Assembly: GCF_019459305.1 (NCBI RefSeq)
Contig: NZ_JAIBES010000133.1
Span: 1 to 38,420, forward strand
Reading direction: 5' to 3'
Length of the DNA: 38,420 bases
Source: Sphingopyxis sp.
Lineage (GTDB): Bacteria; Pseudomonadota; Alphaproteobacteria; Sphingomonadales; Sphingomonadaceae
The notes beneath the pieces were generated by a model, which did not search any database, had not been told where the DNA came from, and saw only the letters and a program-made list of their open reading frames with translations. The position numbers and the translations under genes are program-made. Below, one piece after another: positions 26,979-34,443 of the stretch (within the stretch, counting starts at the first letter, position 1; each line of letters begins with the position of its first letter).

Positions 26979-27057
26979 CCCCTCCCTTCTTGAGGGAGGG
27001 GAGTGATAGGTCGGATGTGCCCCCGGCACATCCTTGATCAGCCGGGCGGCTGATCAA
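26979..27057. repeat. Three tandem perfect hairpins after dps
   Basis: Three perfect stem-loops follow the dps stop: CCCCTCCCT/AGGGAGGGG (26979-27001, five-base loop), GGATGTGCC/GGCACATCC (27013-27033, three-base loop), and TTGATCAGCCG/CGGCTGATCAA (27034-27057, two-base loop). The first can end dps transcription. The second and third abut with no gap. Confidence 0.7.
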
Positions 27058-27243
27058 CCTGCCACTGGGTGGGTCGCCGCAGGCGTTCTTTCTTGCGCGC
27101 GCACCCACCCTGCTAAAACTAGCCAGCAAGTTGCCAACTCTTCGCACCCCTCCCTTGCAGGGAAGGGAAGCGTTTCGAAAGTGCCGGAGCCTTCCACGCC
27201 AATGTCGAAGGTAACGCGGACTTGCTCGGAAACCGAGCCGTGA
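27058..27243. repeat. Further structured, gene-free DNA between dps and the HNH gene
   Basis: GGGTGGGT (27067-) is matched by ACCCACCC about 35 bases later, and CCCCTCCCTTGCAGGGAAGGG forms another short stem near 27150. The last 70 bases up to the HNH stop are open in more than one frame but match no protein I know. I see no gene here and regard it as repeat-derived DNA. Confidence 0.5.
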
Positions 27244-27585
27244 TCAGCGCTGCTTCTTCGCTGTGGTCGCGTTGAAATCGGGGTCTTTTTTGGCCACCCA
27301 ATCGACGAATTTGCGCACATTGGGGTTGGCGAGTAGGCCTTCGACATCCATCCCATGGCGCTGCAGTTCCGAATTGGTGAAATTGGCGATCAGCGTTTGC
27401 TGGCAGATGGGGTGCATCGGCACGACGTCGCGCCCGCCCCGGCTCTTGGGTATGGGATGATGCCAGACAATCGTCTTGCCGGTGGGCCGGGCGCACAGCC
27501 AGCACGGCGGCACAGGGATCGCGGGAGCCTCGTCCTCGCGATGCCGGTCGCCATAGGGATCATGCTTCGAATGTTTGCGGGCCAT
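27244..27585 (-). CDS. Small HNH-type endonuclease-like protein
   Basis: A 113-aa protein with an HNH-nuclease-like core. From the ATG at 27583-27585, the zinc knuckle is C28-x2-C31 (CWLC) with a second pair H58-x2-C61 (HPIC). The ββα-metal core shows WHHPIPKSRGGRD (His42/His43) and Asn68 in LIANFTNSEL, the expected HNH spacing. Such free-standing small HNH proteins occur near restriction systems and phage genes, but none is seen nearby, and many have no known DNA target. A charged N-terminus (RKHSKHDPYGDRHREDE) is probably disordered. It sits between repeat DNA and the csp terminator, alone in its transcript. Confidence 0.8.
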   Translation of the reverse strand: MARKHSKHDPYGDRHREDEAPAIPVPPCWLCARPTGKTIVWHHPIPKSRGGRDVVPMHPICQQTLIANFTNSELQRHGMDVEGLLANPNVRKFVDWVAKKDPDFNATTAKKQR

Positions 27586-27633
27586 GCTGCTACCTGAATT
27601 GCCGGAGATTGGGCGCGCGCCGATTGCCAAATA

Positions 27634-27661
27634 AAAAGGGCGGCCCGAAAGCCGCCCTTTT
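27634..27661 (-). terminator. Rho-independent terminator, usable on both strands
   Basis: AAAAGGGCGGC, a six-base loop and GCCGCCCTTTT form an eleven-pair stem whose ends give a T run on either strand. On the minus strand it lies 20 bases after the cold-shock gene and is its clear terminator. Confidence 0.9.
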
Positions 27662-27681
27662 CGTTTTTGCCGTCCTGCCGA

Positions 27682-28461
27682 TCAGTCCTGATGCGGCTGA
27701 ATGTTCACCGCGGCGAACTTGCCGCGGTCGTCGACTTCGATGTCGAACGCGACGCGGTCGCCTTCGTCGAGGCCGGTCATCCCGGCGCGCTGCACCGCGC
27801 TGATGTGGACAAAGGCATCGGCCTGTCCATCGTCTCGCGCGATAAAGCCGAAGCCCTTCGTCGTGTTGAAGAATTTGACCGTACCCGACGTGCGTTCACC
27901 GGTCAGTTGACGCCGACCGCGCGCACCGCCGGGGGCTGCACCGGGAGCGCCACGATCGTCGCGGCGCGGGCCGCTGTCTTCGATCGGCATCGGCTCGCCC
28001 TCGATCTTGATATCGATCGCCGACACTTTGCCGTTGCGTTCGACGAGGGTGAAACCGAGCGGCTGGCCCGAAGCGAGACCCTGAAGTCCTGCCTGTTCGA
28101 CGGCGCTGATGTGAACGAACACATCTTCGCCGCCATCGTCGCGCGCGACAAAGCCGAAGCCTTTCGCTGCGTTGAAGAATTTCACGGTGCCATTGCCTTC
28201 GCCAACGACCTGCGCCGGCATACCGCCGCCACGACCGCCGCCGAAGCCACCGCCGCCGCCGCGATCACCGCCGCCGAAGCCGCCGCCGGGGCGGTCACCA
28301 CCGCCAAAGCCGCCGCCGGGGCGGTCGCCGAAACCACCACCGCGGTTGCCGCCGCCATAGCTGTCGCCGCCATAAGGTGCAGGTTCGAAGCTGTCGAAAT
28401 TGCCGAAATCATCGCGCTTGCCGCGCCCCCGCTGGCCGCGGCGATCCTTGTTGAAACTCAT
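27682..28461 (-). CDS. Double cold-shock-domain protein with Gly-rich N-terminus
   Basis: RNA/ssDNA-binding protein of 259 aa with two cold-shock domains, at about 89-153 and 191-255. Each has RNP1 (KGFGFVARDDG; KGFGFIARDDG) and RNP2 (VFVHIS; AFVHIS). Ahead of them is a Gly-rich, RGG-like tail (31-80) with tandem GGGFGGGDRP units, and the inter-domain linker is Arg/Gly/Pro-rich. Double-CSD proteins are usual in Alphaproteobacteria, but the long Gly-rich N-terminus is less so; such tails promote RNA binding and condensation (inference). It starts at ATG 28459-28461 and ends at a strong terminator. The 262-base gap upstream may contain a long leader with RNA structure. Codon use is like the neighbours. 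Confidence 0.95.
   Translation of the reverse strand: MSFNKDRRGQRGRGKRDDFGNFDSFEPAPYGGDSYGGGNRGGGFGDRPGGGFGGGDRPGGGFGGGDRGGGGGFGGGRGGGMPAQVVGEGNGTVKFFNAAKGFGFVARDDGGEDVFVHISAVEQAGLQGLASGQPLGFTLVERNGKVSAIDIKIEGEPMPIEDSGPRRDDRGAPGAAPGGARGRRQLTGERTSGTVKFFNTTKGFGFIARDDGQADAFVHISAVQRAGMTGLDEGDRVAFDIEVDDRGKFAAVNIQPHQD
28240..28360 (-). repeat. Coding tandem repeat of GGGFGGGD units in the csp gene
   Basis: The DNA encoding the Gly-rich tail repeats a roughly 30-base unit two to three times (GGGFGGGDRP, GGGFGGGDRP, GGGFGGGDRG). It is prone to slippage, so copy number may vary between strains. Confidence 0.7.
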
Positions 28462-28723
28462 TGTCTAATAGTCGCTTTCGGTTCGTCCATACCCCATTCG
28501 ATCGGCGCCTTGCGTCGGACGGGGACGCACTTCACCACGGGCACAGACTCGCCCCATGCCGCTAACGACGCAATATATAGCTTAAAGCGCTTTCATCTGC
28601 GAACGGAAAATTCAAAGCGGCGATGCGGTCTGTCGCAGAGTTTTTGCCATGGTGGCGGCGTGCCGGTCGGGACCGCGAAAACCAGTCATTGAGCGGCAAG
28701 GCCGCTTCGCCTAAGGCGAGCGG
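28462..28723. promoter_or_regulatory. Divergent gap between csp and rnd
   Basis: This 262-base gap holds no gene I support. On the csp side an AT-rich stretch around 28565-28590 (TATATATTG on the minus strand) is the best -10 candidate and would give a leader of over 90 bases, the length seen in thermosensing cold-shock leaders. The rnd side ends with a plain ribosome site next to ATG 28724. Confidence 0.4.
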
Positions 28724-29341
28724 ATGACCGTATATTTCCACGAAGAAGATTTGCCCGCAGGCGCGCTGGGCCCTGGCGCCGTCGCCGTCGACACCGAAAC
28801 CATGGGCCTCAACCCGCTGCGTGACCGGCTGTGCCTGGTGCAGATCAGCGACGGTTTGGGCGACGAGCATCTCGTCCGCTTTGCACCCGGCAGCACCTAT
28901 GAGGCCCCGGTGCTAAAAGCGATATTGTCCGATCCCAACAGGTTGAAATTGTTCCATTTTGCGCGGTTCGACATTGCGGCCTTGCAACAGGCGCTCGGCG
29001 TTGTGACCGCTCCCGTCTATTGCACCAAGATCGCCTCGAAGCTGATCCGCACCTACACTGACCGCCACGGCCTCAAGGAACTGGTGCGCGAATTGCTGGG
29101 CCAGGAAGTGTCGAAACAGCAGCAGTCGAGCGACTGGGGCGCTGCCGAACTGAGCGACGCGCAGCGCGATTATGCCGCGAGCGACGTGCGCTTCTTGCAC
29201 GCGATGAAAGACATTCTCGACATGCGGCTGGCGCGCGAGGGGCGCACCGAATTGGCGCAGGCCTGTTTCGACTTTCTGCCGACGCGCGCCGCACTCGACC
29301 TGGCCGGGTGGCCCGAGGTCGATATTTTTGCGCACAGCTGA
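28724..29341 (+). CDS. rnd: Ribonuclease D, short form without HRDC
   Basis: 3'-5' exoribonuclease of the DEDDy class, used in tRNA 3'-end maturation. The 205-aa product is only the exonuclease domain: the metal residues are D23 and E25 (VDTETMG), D83 (FARFDIAAL), and Y150/D154 (YAASDVRFL). E. coli Rnd is about 375 aa with one or two HRDC domains; those are absent here, as in many alphaproteobacterial short forms, so RNA grip must come from elsewhere. Start ATG 28724. lptC follows after 18 bases, so they probably form one transcript. No frameshift is seen. Confidence 0.93.
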   Translation: MTVYFHEEDLPAGALGPGAVAVDTETMGLNPLRDRLCLVQISDGLGDEHLVRFAPGSTYEAPVLKAILSDPNRLKLFHFARFDIAALQQALGVVTAPVYCTKIASKLIRTYTDRHGLKELVRELLGQEVSKQQQSSDWGAAELSDAQRDYAASDVRFLHAMKDILDMRLAREGRTELAQACFDFLPTRAALDLAGWPEVDIFAHS

Positions 29342-29359
29342 GGGGCGATTCGCAGCAGC

Positions 29360-29998
29360 ATGTCCGAACGCGCCGATCTTGACCGCACGATGCGCCGCCT
29401 GTGGGCGGCGAGCGGGTCGAGTCACGACCGCGTCGTGCGCATCCTGCGCTTCGGCCTGCCGCTTGTGATCGGGGTGGTCGCCGCGGTGCTGGTCTTTTCG
29501 CCCTTTACCCAGCGTTCGGAAATCAGCTTCCTGCTCGCCAAGGACAAGGTCGATATGGCGACCGAGCGGATGAAGGTTACCCGCGCCGAATATCGCGGCC
29601 AGGATGCCAAGGGCCAGCCCTTCGCGCTGCTCGCAGGTAGCGCGGTGCAGAAAAGCTCGGCCGAACCGATCGTGCGGATGACAGACCTGTCCGGGGCGAT
29701 CCGCCTGACCGACGGACCCGCGACGATCGTCGCCCGCGACAGCGCCTATAATATGGAGACCGAAAAGGTCGCGGTGCCGGGATTGGTGCAGGTCAAAGGC
29801 GCCAATGGCTACCGCATTGACGCCAGCAATGTGTCGATCGATCTCAAGACCCGTACCTTGACCGGGCAGGGCGGCGTCGACGGGACGTTGAACATCGGCA
29901 AGTTTTCGGCCAACCAGCTGCGTGCCGATCTCGACCAGCGGATCGTGCGCTTGCAGGGCAATGCGCGGCTGCGGATCAATCAGGGAGTGATCAAATGA
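29360..29998 (+). CDS. lptC: LPS export protein LptC
   Basis: Bitopic inner-membrane protein linking the LptBFG ATP-driven extractor to the periplasmic LptA bridge in lipopolysaccharide transport. 212 aa: a cytosolic N-terminus, one membrane helix at about 29-48 (FGLPLVIGVVAAVLVFSPF), then a periplasmic jellyroll (about 60-205) with the OstA-like strands (EYRGQDAKGQPFALLAG; DSAYNMETEKVAVPG; RIDASNVSIDLKTRTLTGQG). Start ATG 29360. Its stop overlaps the lptA start by four bases, as expected for coupled subunits. Sphingomonads often lack LPS and use glycosphingolipids; the retained Lpt path suggests a similar lipid cargo, which is inference. Confidence 0.93.
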   Translation: MSERADLDRTMRRLWAASGSSHDRVVRILRFGLPLVIGVVAAVLVFSPFTQRSEISFLLAKDKVDMATERMKVTRAEYRGQDAKGQPFALLAGSAVQKSSAEPIVRMTDLSGAIRLTDGPATIVARDSAYNMETEKVAVPGLVQVKGANGYRIDASNVSIDLKTRTLTGQGGVDGTLNIGKFSANQLRADLDQRIVRLQGNARLRINQGVIK

Positions 29999-30573
29999 AC
30001 CGCCTTTGGACCATGAAAAGCATGGCGTTGGCCGGTGCAGGCTTTGCATTCACCAGCCTGGCTTTGTTGTCGACCGGTACCGGCGGCGACGCCGCGCAGG
30101 CACAAGCGCTCGCCAATCACAACAGCAATGCCCCGGTCGATTTTGCCGCGGACAGCATCGAAGTGCAGGATCGCGCCGACCGGGTCGTGATTTCGGGCAA
30201 TGTCCGCGTGACACAGGCAGGCATGACTTTGACCGCGGCGCGGATGACTGTCGCCTATAGCCGACAGGGCGGCACCGACGTCAACCGGCTCGACGCGGCC
30301 GGTGGCGTCGTGGTGACCAAGGGTGATGAGCGCGCGTCGGGCAATGTCGCGATCTATGACCTCGACCGCCGCCTGATCACGATGGTCGGCAATGTCGAGC
30401 TCCGCCAGCGCGGCAATAATCTGCGCGGCGGGCGGATGGTGATTGACCTCAACAGCGGTCGCGCGACCGTCGACGGGCGCGGCGCGGCGCGCGGTCCCGA
30501 CGGCAACCCAATCGCTGGCGGCACCGGCGGGCGCGTCACCGGCACCTTCACGGTACCGGAAAGAAAGCAGTAA
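29995..30573 (+). CDS. lptA: LPS transport periplasmic protein LptA
   Basis: Periplasmic bridge protein carrying LPS-type lipid between LptC and LptDE, 192 aa. A signal peptide covers about 1-36 (MALAGAGFAFTSLALLSTG, then GGDAAQAQA). The OstA/LptA jellyroll runs about 45-150: FAADSIEVQDRADRVVISGNVRVTQAGMTLTAARM, GVVVTKGDERASGNVAIYDL and NVELRQRGNNLRGGRMVIDL. The C-terminus is a short Gly/Arg-rich tail. It overlaps lptC by four bases. In most relatives lptB (the ATPase) comes next; here it is replaced by a tiny possible ORF and a 227-bp repeat, so lptB must lie elsewhere. Confidence 0.93.
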   Translation: MNRLWTMKSMALAGAGFAFTSLALLSTGTGGDAAQAQALANHNSNAPVDFAADSIEVQDRADRVVISGNVRVTQAGMTLTAARMTVAYSRQGGTDVNRLDAAGGVVVTKGDERASGNVAIYDLDRRLITMVGNVELRQRGNNLRGGRMVIDLNSGRATVDGRGAARGPDGNPIAGGTGGRVTGTFTVPERKQ

Positions 30574-30677
30574 CCAGCGCTTTATACGATTTTGCAACCA
30601 TGCGCCTTCACCATGTGCGCAGGGACCAGAACCAGTGCGGTGCCGGGGGGCGACGCCGCGTTACGAAAGTACGCCCC

Positions 30678-30827
30678 ATGCGCTTCTCCCCGCTTGTTCC
30701 ACCGCGCCGCCCGTTGTTCGGGCGCCGTATTGAGCCGCCCGCGGCGATCATCCCGACCCCGACGTCCGAAGAACGGCGCCTGATCGAGCGGATCGTGCGG
30801 CATGTGAACCCAGGTGAGCGGCGTTAG
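30678..30827 (+). CDS. Possible 49-aa protein after lptA
   Basis: A short frame that may be real. From ATG 30678 it encodes 49 residues rich in Pro and Arg (RFSPLVPPRRPLFGRRIEPP), then a helical charged tail (TSEERRLIERIVRHV). The frame stays open upstream to 30600 but that part looks non-coding. There is no clear ribosome site. Its end lies eight bases from the inverted-repeat element. I give it low weight; alternatives are a remnant or chance. Confidence 0.3.
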   Translation: MRFSPLVPPRRPLFGRRIEPPAAIIPTPTSEERRLIERIVRHVNPGERR

Positions 30828-30835
30828 AAAAGAAT

Positions 30836-31062
<227 letters not shown>

Positions 31063-31152
31063 CAAATCGGCGCCGCGCACGAAGGCATAACCCAGCCCGT
31101 CGTCATTAAGTCCGCTTGGCCTTCCGCCCCCGCGCCCCTACATGGGGCGCGC

Positions 31153-32967
31153 ATGCCGCCTGATACCCTCACCTCCGCCGACGCGGTCAAAGAACCGCCC
31201 GTTCTCGATACGCTGAGGCGTTTCCTGCCCTATTTGTGGCCTGCGGGGCACAGGGGGCACAAGGTCCGCATCGCCGGGGCGGGGCTGATCGTGCTGGCGT
31301 CGAAGGGCGTCCAGCTGTCGATGGGGTTCCTTTATGGCGCCGCGATCGACGCGATGGTGCCGGGGATGGAAGAAGGCGTCGCGCTCGCGATTGGCCTTGT
31401 CCTTGCTTACGCTGGCGCGCGCTTTGCCGGGGTGCTGTTCGATAATTTGCGCAACGTCGTGTTCGAACGCGTCGGGCAGGATGCGACGCGTGAGCTGGCG
31501 ATCGCGACCTTTAGCCACCTGCACGCGCTGAGTCTGCGCTTCCACCTCGCGCGGCGGACCGGCGAGGTGACCAAGGTGATCGAGCGCGGGACCAAGAGCA
31601 TCGACACAATGCTCTATTTTCTGCTGTTCAACATTGCGCCCACGATCATCGAATTGCTCGCGGTGCTGATCATCTTCTGGACCAAATTCAGCTTCGGTCT
31701 CGCCAGCGCGACCGCGCTGATGGTCGTCGTCTATATCATCTTTACCCGCAAGGTGACCGACTGGCGCAACGCGCTGCGCACGCAGATGAACGACCTCGAC
31801 ACGCTGACCATCGGGCGCAGCGTCGACAGCCTGCTCAATTACGAAACGGTCAAATATTTCGGCGCCGAAGAGCGCGAGGCGGCGCGTTACCGCGACGTTG
31901 CCGATCGTTATGCGCGCGCCGCGGTGAAGAGCGAGAACAGCCTGGCTTGGCTGAACATCGGGCAGAGCCTGATCACCAACGCCGCGCTGGCGGGCGCCAT
32001 GGCCTACACCGTGTGGGGCTGGTCGACGGGCGAATATAAGGTCGGCGACGTGGTGCTCGTGAACACCTTGCTCGCGCAGCTGTTCCGCCCGCTCGACATG
32101 CTCGGCATGGTCTATCGCGTCATCCGGCAGGGGCTGATCGACATGGAGGCGATGTTCCGCCTGCTCGACACCCCTCCGGAGATTTCCGATGCGCCGGGCG
32201 CGGGGCCGCTGGTGGTCAACGGCGGCGCGGTGGCGTTCGACAATGTCGTGTTTGGCTACGAGCCCGATCGCACGATTTTGAACGGCGTCAGCTTTGCGGT
32301 CGGCGCGGGCGAGACGCTGGCGATCGTCGGGCCGTCGGGGGCGGGCAAATCGACGATCGCGCGGCTGCTGTTCCGTTTCTACGACCCGCAGGGCGGGCGG
32401 ATCACGATCGACGAGCAGGATATTGCCGCGGTGACGCAGGCCAGCCTGCGCGGCGCGATCGGCATCGTGCCGCAGGACACGGTGCTGTTCAACGACAGCA
32501 TTGGCTACAACATCGCCTATGGCCGCGAGGGCGCGGGCGCCGACGAGGTGGCGGCCGCGGCGGAAGGAGCGGCGATCGACGGCTTCATTGCCATCCTTCC
32601 GCAGGGGTATGACACCGAGGTCGGCGAGCGCGGGCTCAAGCTGTCGGGCGGCGAGAAACAGCGCGTCGCCATTGCGCGGACGTTGCTCAAGAACCCGCCG
32701 GTGCTGATCCTCGACGAAGCGACGAGCGCGCTCGACAGCCGCACCGAGGCAGCGATTCAGGACACGCTCGAACGCATCGCCGAACGCCGCACGACCTTGG
32801 TGATCGCGCACCGCCTGTCGACGGTGACTGGGGCGGACCGGATCATCGTGCTCGATCATGGCCGGGTGGCGGAGACGGGGACGCACGACCAGCTGCTCGC
32901 GATGCGCGGGCTCTACGCCGATATGTGGGCGCGGCAGCAGGCGGAGAAGGAAGAGGGGACGGTTTAA
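31153..32967 (+). CDS. Atm1-type ABC exporter (half-transporter)
   Basis: Homodimeric ABC exporter of the Atm1/ABCB7/HMT1 group, 604 aa, inner membrane. The transmembrane domain (about 35-330, six helices) includes the EVTKVIERGTKSID and ETVKYFGAEERE segments characteristic of Atm1-like proteins. The nucleotide-binding domain follows with Walker A GPSGAGKST (about 393-401), LSGGE at 497-501, Walker B ILDEATSALD (Asp521, Glu522) and a switch His in VIAHRLS. The family exports glutathione-linked or polysulfide species and gives metal or xenobiotic tolerance; bacterial NaAtm1 from Novosphingobium is a close type. It lies 109 bases upstream of the arsenic operon, with the ArsR operator between, so a joint metal or metalloid role is plausible but unproven. 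Confidence 0.92.
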   Translation: MPPDTLTSADAVKEPPVLDTLRRFLPYLWPAGHRGHKVRIAGAGLIVLASKGVQLSMGFLYGAAIDAMVPGMEEGVALAIGLVLAYAGARFAGVLFDNLRNVVFERVGQDATRELAIATFSHLHALSLRFHLARRTGEVTKVIERGTKSIDTMLYFLLFNIAPTIIELLAVLIIFWTKFSFGLASATALMVVVYIIFTRKVTDWRNALRTQMNDLDTLTIGRSVDSLLNYETVKYFGAEEREAARYRDVADRYARAAVKSENSLAWLNIGQSLITNAALAGAMAYTVWGWSTGEYKVGDVVLVNTLLAQLFRPLDMLGMVYRVIRQGLIDMEAMFRLLDTPPEISDAPGAGPLVVNGGAVAFDNVVFGYEPDRTILNGVSFAVGAGETLAIVGPSGAGKSTIARLLFRFYDPQGGRITIDEQDIAAVTQASLRGAIGIVPQDTVLFNDSIGYNIAYGREGAGADEVAAAAEGAAIDGFIAILPQGYDTEVGERGLKLSGGEKQRVAIARTLLKNPPVLILDEATSALDSRTEAAIQDTLERIAERRTTLVIAHRLSTVTGADRIIVLDHGRVAETGTHDQLLAMRGLYADMWARQQAEKEEGTV

Positions 32968-32995
32968 TACCGGCCCAATGACGAGGCGCAAAATC

Positions 32996-33047
32996 ATTTC
33001 GAATATTATCGAAATATCAGTTGACGCCTCCTTCTAATTTCTATATT
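32996..33047 (+). promoter_or_regulatory. ArsR operator and promoter of the arsenic operon
   Basis: A 20-bp palindrome, ATTTCGA-ATATTA-TCGAAAT (32996-33015), lies just upstream of a TTGACG -35 box (33021-33026). An AT-rich -10 follows: TATATT (33042-33047, gap 15) or TATTTC (33044-33049, gap 17). The arsR ATG is at 33077. An AT-rich palindrome in front of arsR is the usual ArsR site; the placing is direct sequence evidence, binding is inference. Confidence 0.8.
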
Positions 33048-33076
33048 TCTACAATCATCGAATCACGGAGGTGGCG

Positions 33077-33421
33077 ATGGAGTCGGAAACGGTTGTTCGC
33101 GCGTTGGGCGCGCTGGCGCAGGAGCATCGACTGGCGCTGTTTCGGCTACTGGTGCAGGCGGGGCCGGACGGGCTGGCTGCGGGCGCGATTGCGGTGTCGC
33201 TGGGGGTGCCAGCGTCGTCGCTCAGCTTCCACCTCGCGCAACTGACCAATGCCGGCCTTATCGCGCACCGGCGCGACGGGCGGTCGCTGATCTATACCGC
33301 CGACTATGGCGCGATGACCGCGCTGCTCGGCTTTCTGATGGAAAATTGTTGCGGCGGGGCGGTGTGCGCGCCTGCCGCGCCCTGTGACACCAAAGACAAG
33401 AATGAAAGGACTGCAGCATGA
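33077..33421 (+). CDS. arsR: ArsR arsenic-responsive repressor
   Basis: SmtB/ArsR-family repressor, 114 aa from ATG 33077 (GGAGG six bases upstream; GTG at 33071 is rejected). The winged helix reads LGALAQEHRLALFRLLVQAG, then the recognition helix VPASSLSFHLAQLTNAGL and the wing HRRDGRSLIYTA. The metal site should be the C-terminal thiol cluster Cys91, Cys92, Cys97 (ENCCGGAVC) with Cys103 nearby. This resembles the AfArsR type (C-terminal vicinal Cys pair plus one), not the classical ELCVCDL site in the recognition helix. As(III) binding would release the operator at 32996. Its stop overlaps the arsI start by four bases. Confidence 0.94.
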   Translation: MESETVVRALGALAQEHRLALFRLLVQAGPDGLAAGAIAVSLGVPASSLSFHLAQLTNAGLIAHRRDGRSLIYTADYGAMTALLGFLMENCCGGAVCAPAAPCDTKDKNERTAA

Positions 33422-33897
33422 GCCGTTTTCACATGCACGTCGGGGTCAGCGACCTCGACAAATCGATCGCCTTTTACTCGGGGCTGTTCGGCACTGCGCC
33501 GAGCGTGACCAAGCCCGATTATGCCAAATGGATGCTTGACGATCCGCGCATCAATTTCGCGATTTCGGTGCGCGAGGGCGCGCATCGCGGGATCGAACAT
33601 GTCGGCTTGCAGGTCGAGGATGAAGCCGAGCTCGCGGCGGTCTATGGGCGCCTGAAAGATGCCGGGGCGCCGGTGCTGGAGGAAGGCGCGACGACCTGTT
33701 GTTATGCCAAGTCCGAAAAGAGCTGGATCGCCGACCCCGATGGCGTCGTCTGGGAAGCCTTCCTGACCAATGGCGAATCGACGGTGTATGGCGACAGCCC
33801 TGATTTTGCGCCGCTGGCGTCGGACAATGCCGCCGAGGGCGGGTGCTGCGTTCCCACGATGCCGCAGGCGGCGCCCGTCAAGGTCGGCTGCTGCTGA
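33418..33897 (+). CDS. arsI: ArsI-type C-As lyase (vicinal oxygen chelate)
   Basis: Fe(II)-dependent dioxygenase that cleaves the carbon-arsenic bond of trivalent organoarsenicals such as methylarsenite, cytosolic, 159 aa. The VOC fold starts MSRFHMHVGVSDLDKSIAFYSGLFG. Metal ligands are predicted as His5, His61 (GIEHVG) and Glu113 (VWEAF). The diagnostic substrate motif is TTCCYAKSEKSW with vicinal Cys94-Cys95, which distinguishes ArsI from CadI-like or plain glyoxalase proteins. The C-terminus adds two further Cys pairs (EGGCCVPT; VGCC), likely extra As(III) ligands. It is between arsR (four-base overlap) and the arsenate reductase (one-base gap). Confidence 0.93.
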   Translation: MSRFHMHVGVSDLDKSIAFYSGLFGTAPSVTKPDYAKWMLDDPRINFAISVREGAHRGIEHVGLQVEDEAELAAVYGRLKDAGAPVLEEGATTCCYAKSEKSWIADPDGVVWEAFLTNGESTVYGDSPDFAPLASDNAAEGGCCVPTMPQAAPVKVGCC

Positions 33898-33898
33898 C

Positions 33899-34408
33899 AT
33901 GAATGACGCCGGGGGACTGAACATATTGGTGCTGTGCACCGGCAATTCGGCGCGCAGCATTTTGGGCGAAGCGCTGATCGCTCGCAAGGGCGCCGACCGG
34001 GTCCGCGCGTTCAGCGCGGGCAGCCAGCCGAAAGGCGTGCCGCACCCCGGCGCTCTCCGCCTGCTGGAGCGCGAGGGCTATGACATTTCGGCCTTCCGCT
34101 CAAAAAGCTGGGATGAATTCGCGGCGCCCGATGCGCCGCGCATCGACATTGCGATCACCGTGTGCGGCAATGCGGCGGGCGAAACCTGCCCGCTGTTCAT
34201 CGGCGCGCCGGTGCGCGCGCATTGGGGGCTACCCGATCCCGCCGATGTCGCAGGCGACGACGCTGCGGTCGATGCCGCCTTTGCCGAAACATACCGCCTG
34301 CTCGATATGCGGGTGCGTGCGATGCTGACGCTGCCGCTCGAAACCATGACCCCGGCGGAGCGGCGCGATGCGTTGAACGCCATTGGCGCGATGGCGGGCG
34401 CGGCCTGA
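33899..34408 (+). CDS. arsC: Arsenate reductase, low-molecular-weight phosphatase type
   Basis: Cytosolic arsenate reductase of the LMW protein-tyrosine-phosphatase fold, 169 aa, converting As(V) to As(III). The P-loop is [10 protein letters not shown], with nucleophile Cys13 and Arg19 in a CX5R frame. The general-acid loop is LPDPADV. Two further Cys, 89 and 97 ([11 protein letters not shown]), stand where the thioredoxin-coupled enzyme has its shuttle Cys pair, though with spacing of seven rather than six residues between them. Start ATG 33899, one base after the arsI stop. Third gene of the operon, followed by the acr3 exporter. Confidence 0.93.
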   Translation: MNDAGGLNILVLCTGNSARSILGEALIARKGADRVRAFSAGSQPKGVPHPGALRLLEREGYDISAFRSKSWDEFAAPDAPRIDIAITVCGNAAGETCPLFIGAPVRAHWGLPDPADVAGDDAAVDAAFAETYRLLDMRVRAMLTLPLETMTPAERRDALNAIGAMAGAA

Positions 34409-34443
34409 CCGCCCCCGCCGATTTCCAACCAAGGACCGACCCC

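Noticed and set aside
27170..27243. Possible fragment of a protein gene (frame giving SEQVRVTFDIGVEGSGTF)
   Set aside because: Open in several frames, no start or family match, and merges into the repeat block; left as unassigned DNA.
28225..28360. CRISPR-like direct repeats
   Set aside because: They are in-frame codons for GGGFGGGD units of the cold-shock protein, with no regular spacers and no cas genes.
31138..32997. 619-aa open frame on the minus strand across the ABC exporter
   Set aside because: Its composition (Arg/His/Asp-rich, no motif) is a shadow of high-GC codon use on the real plus-strand gene, which has complete ABC motifs.
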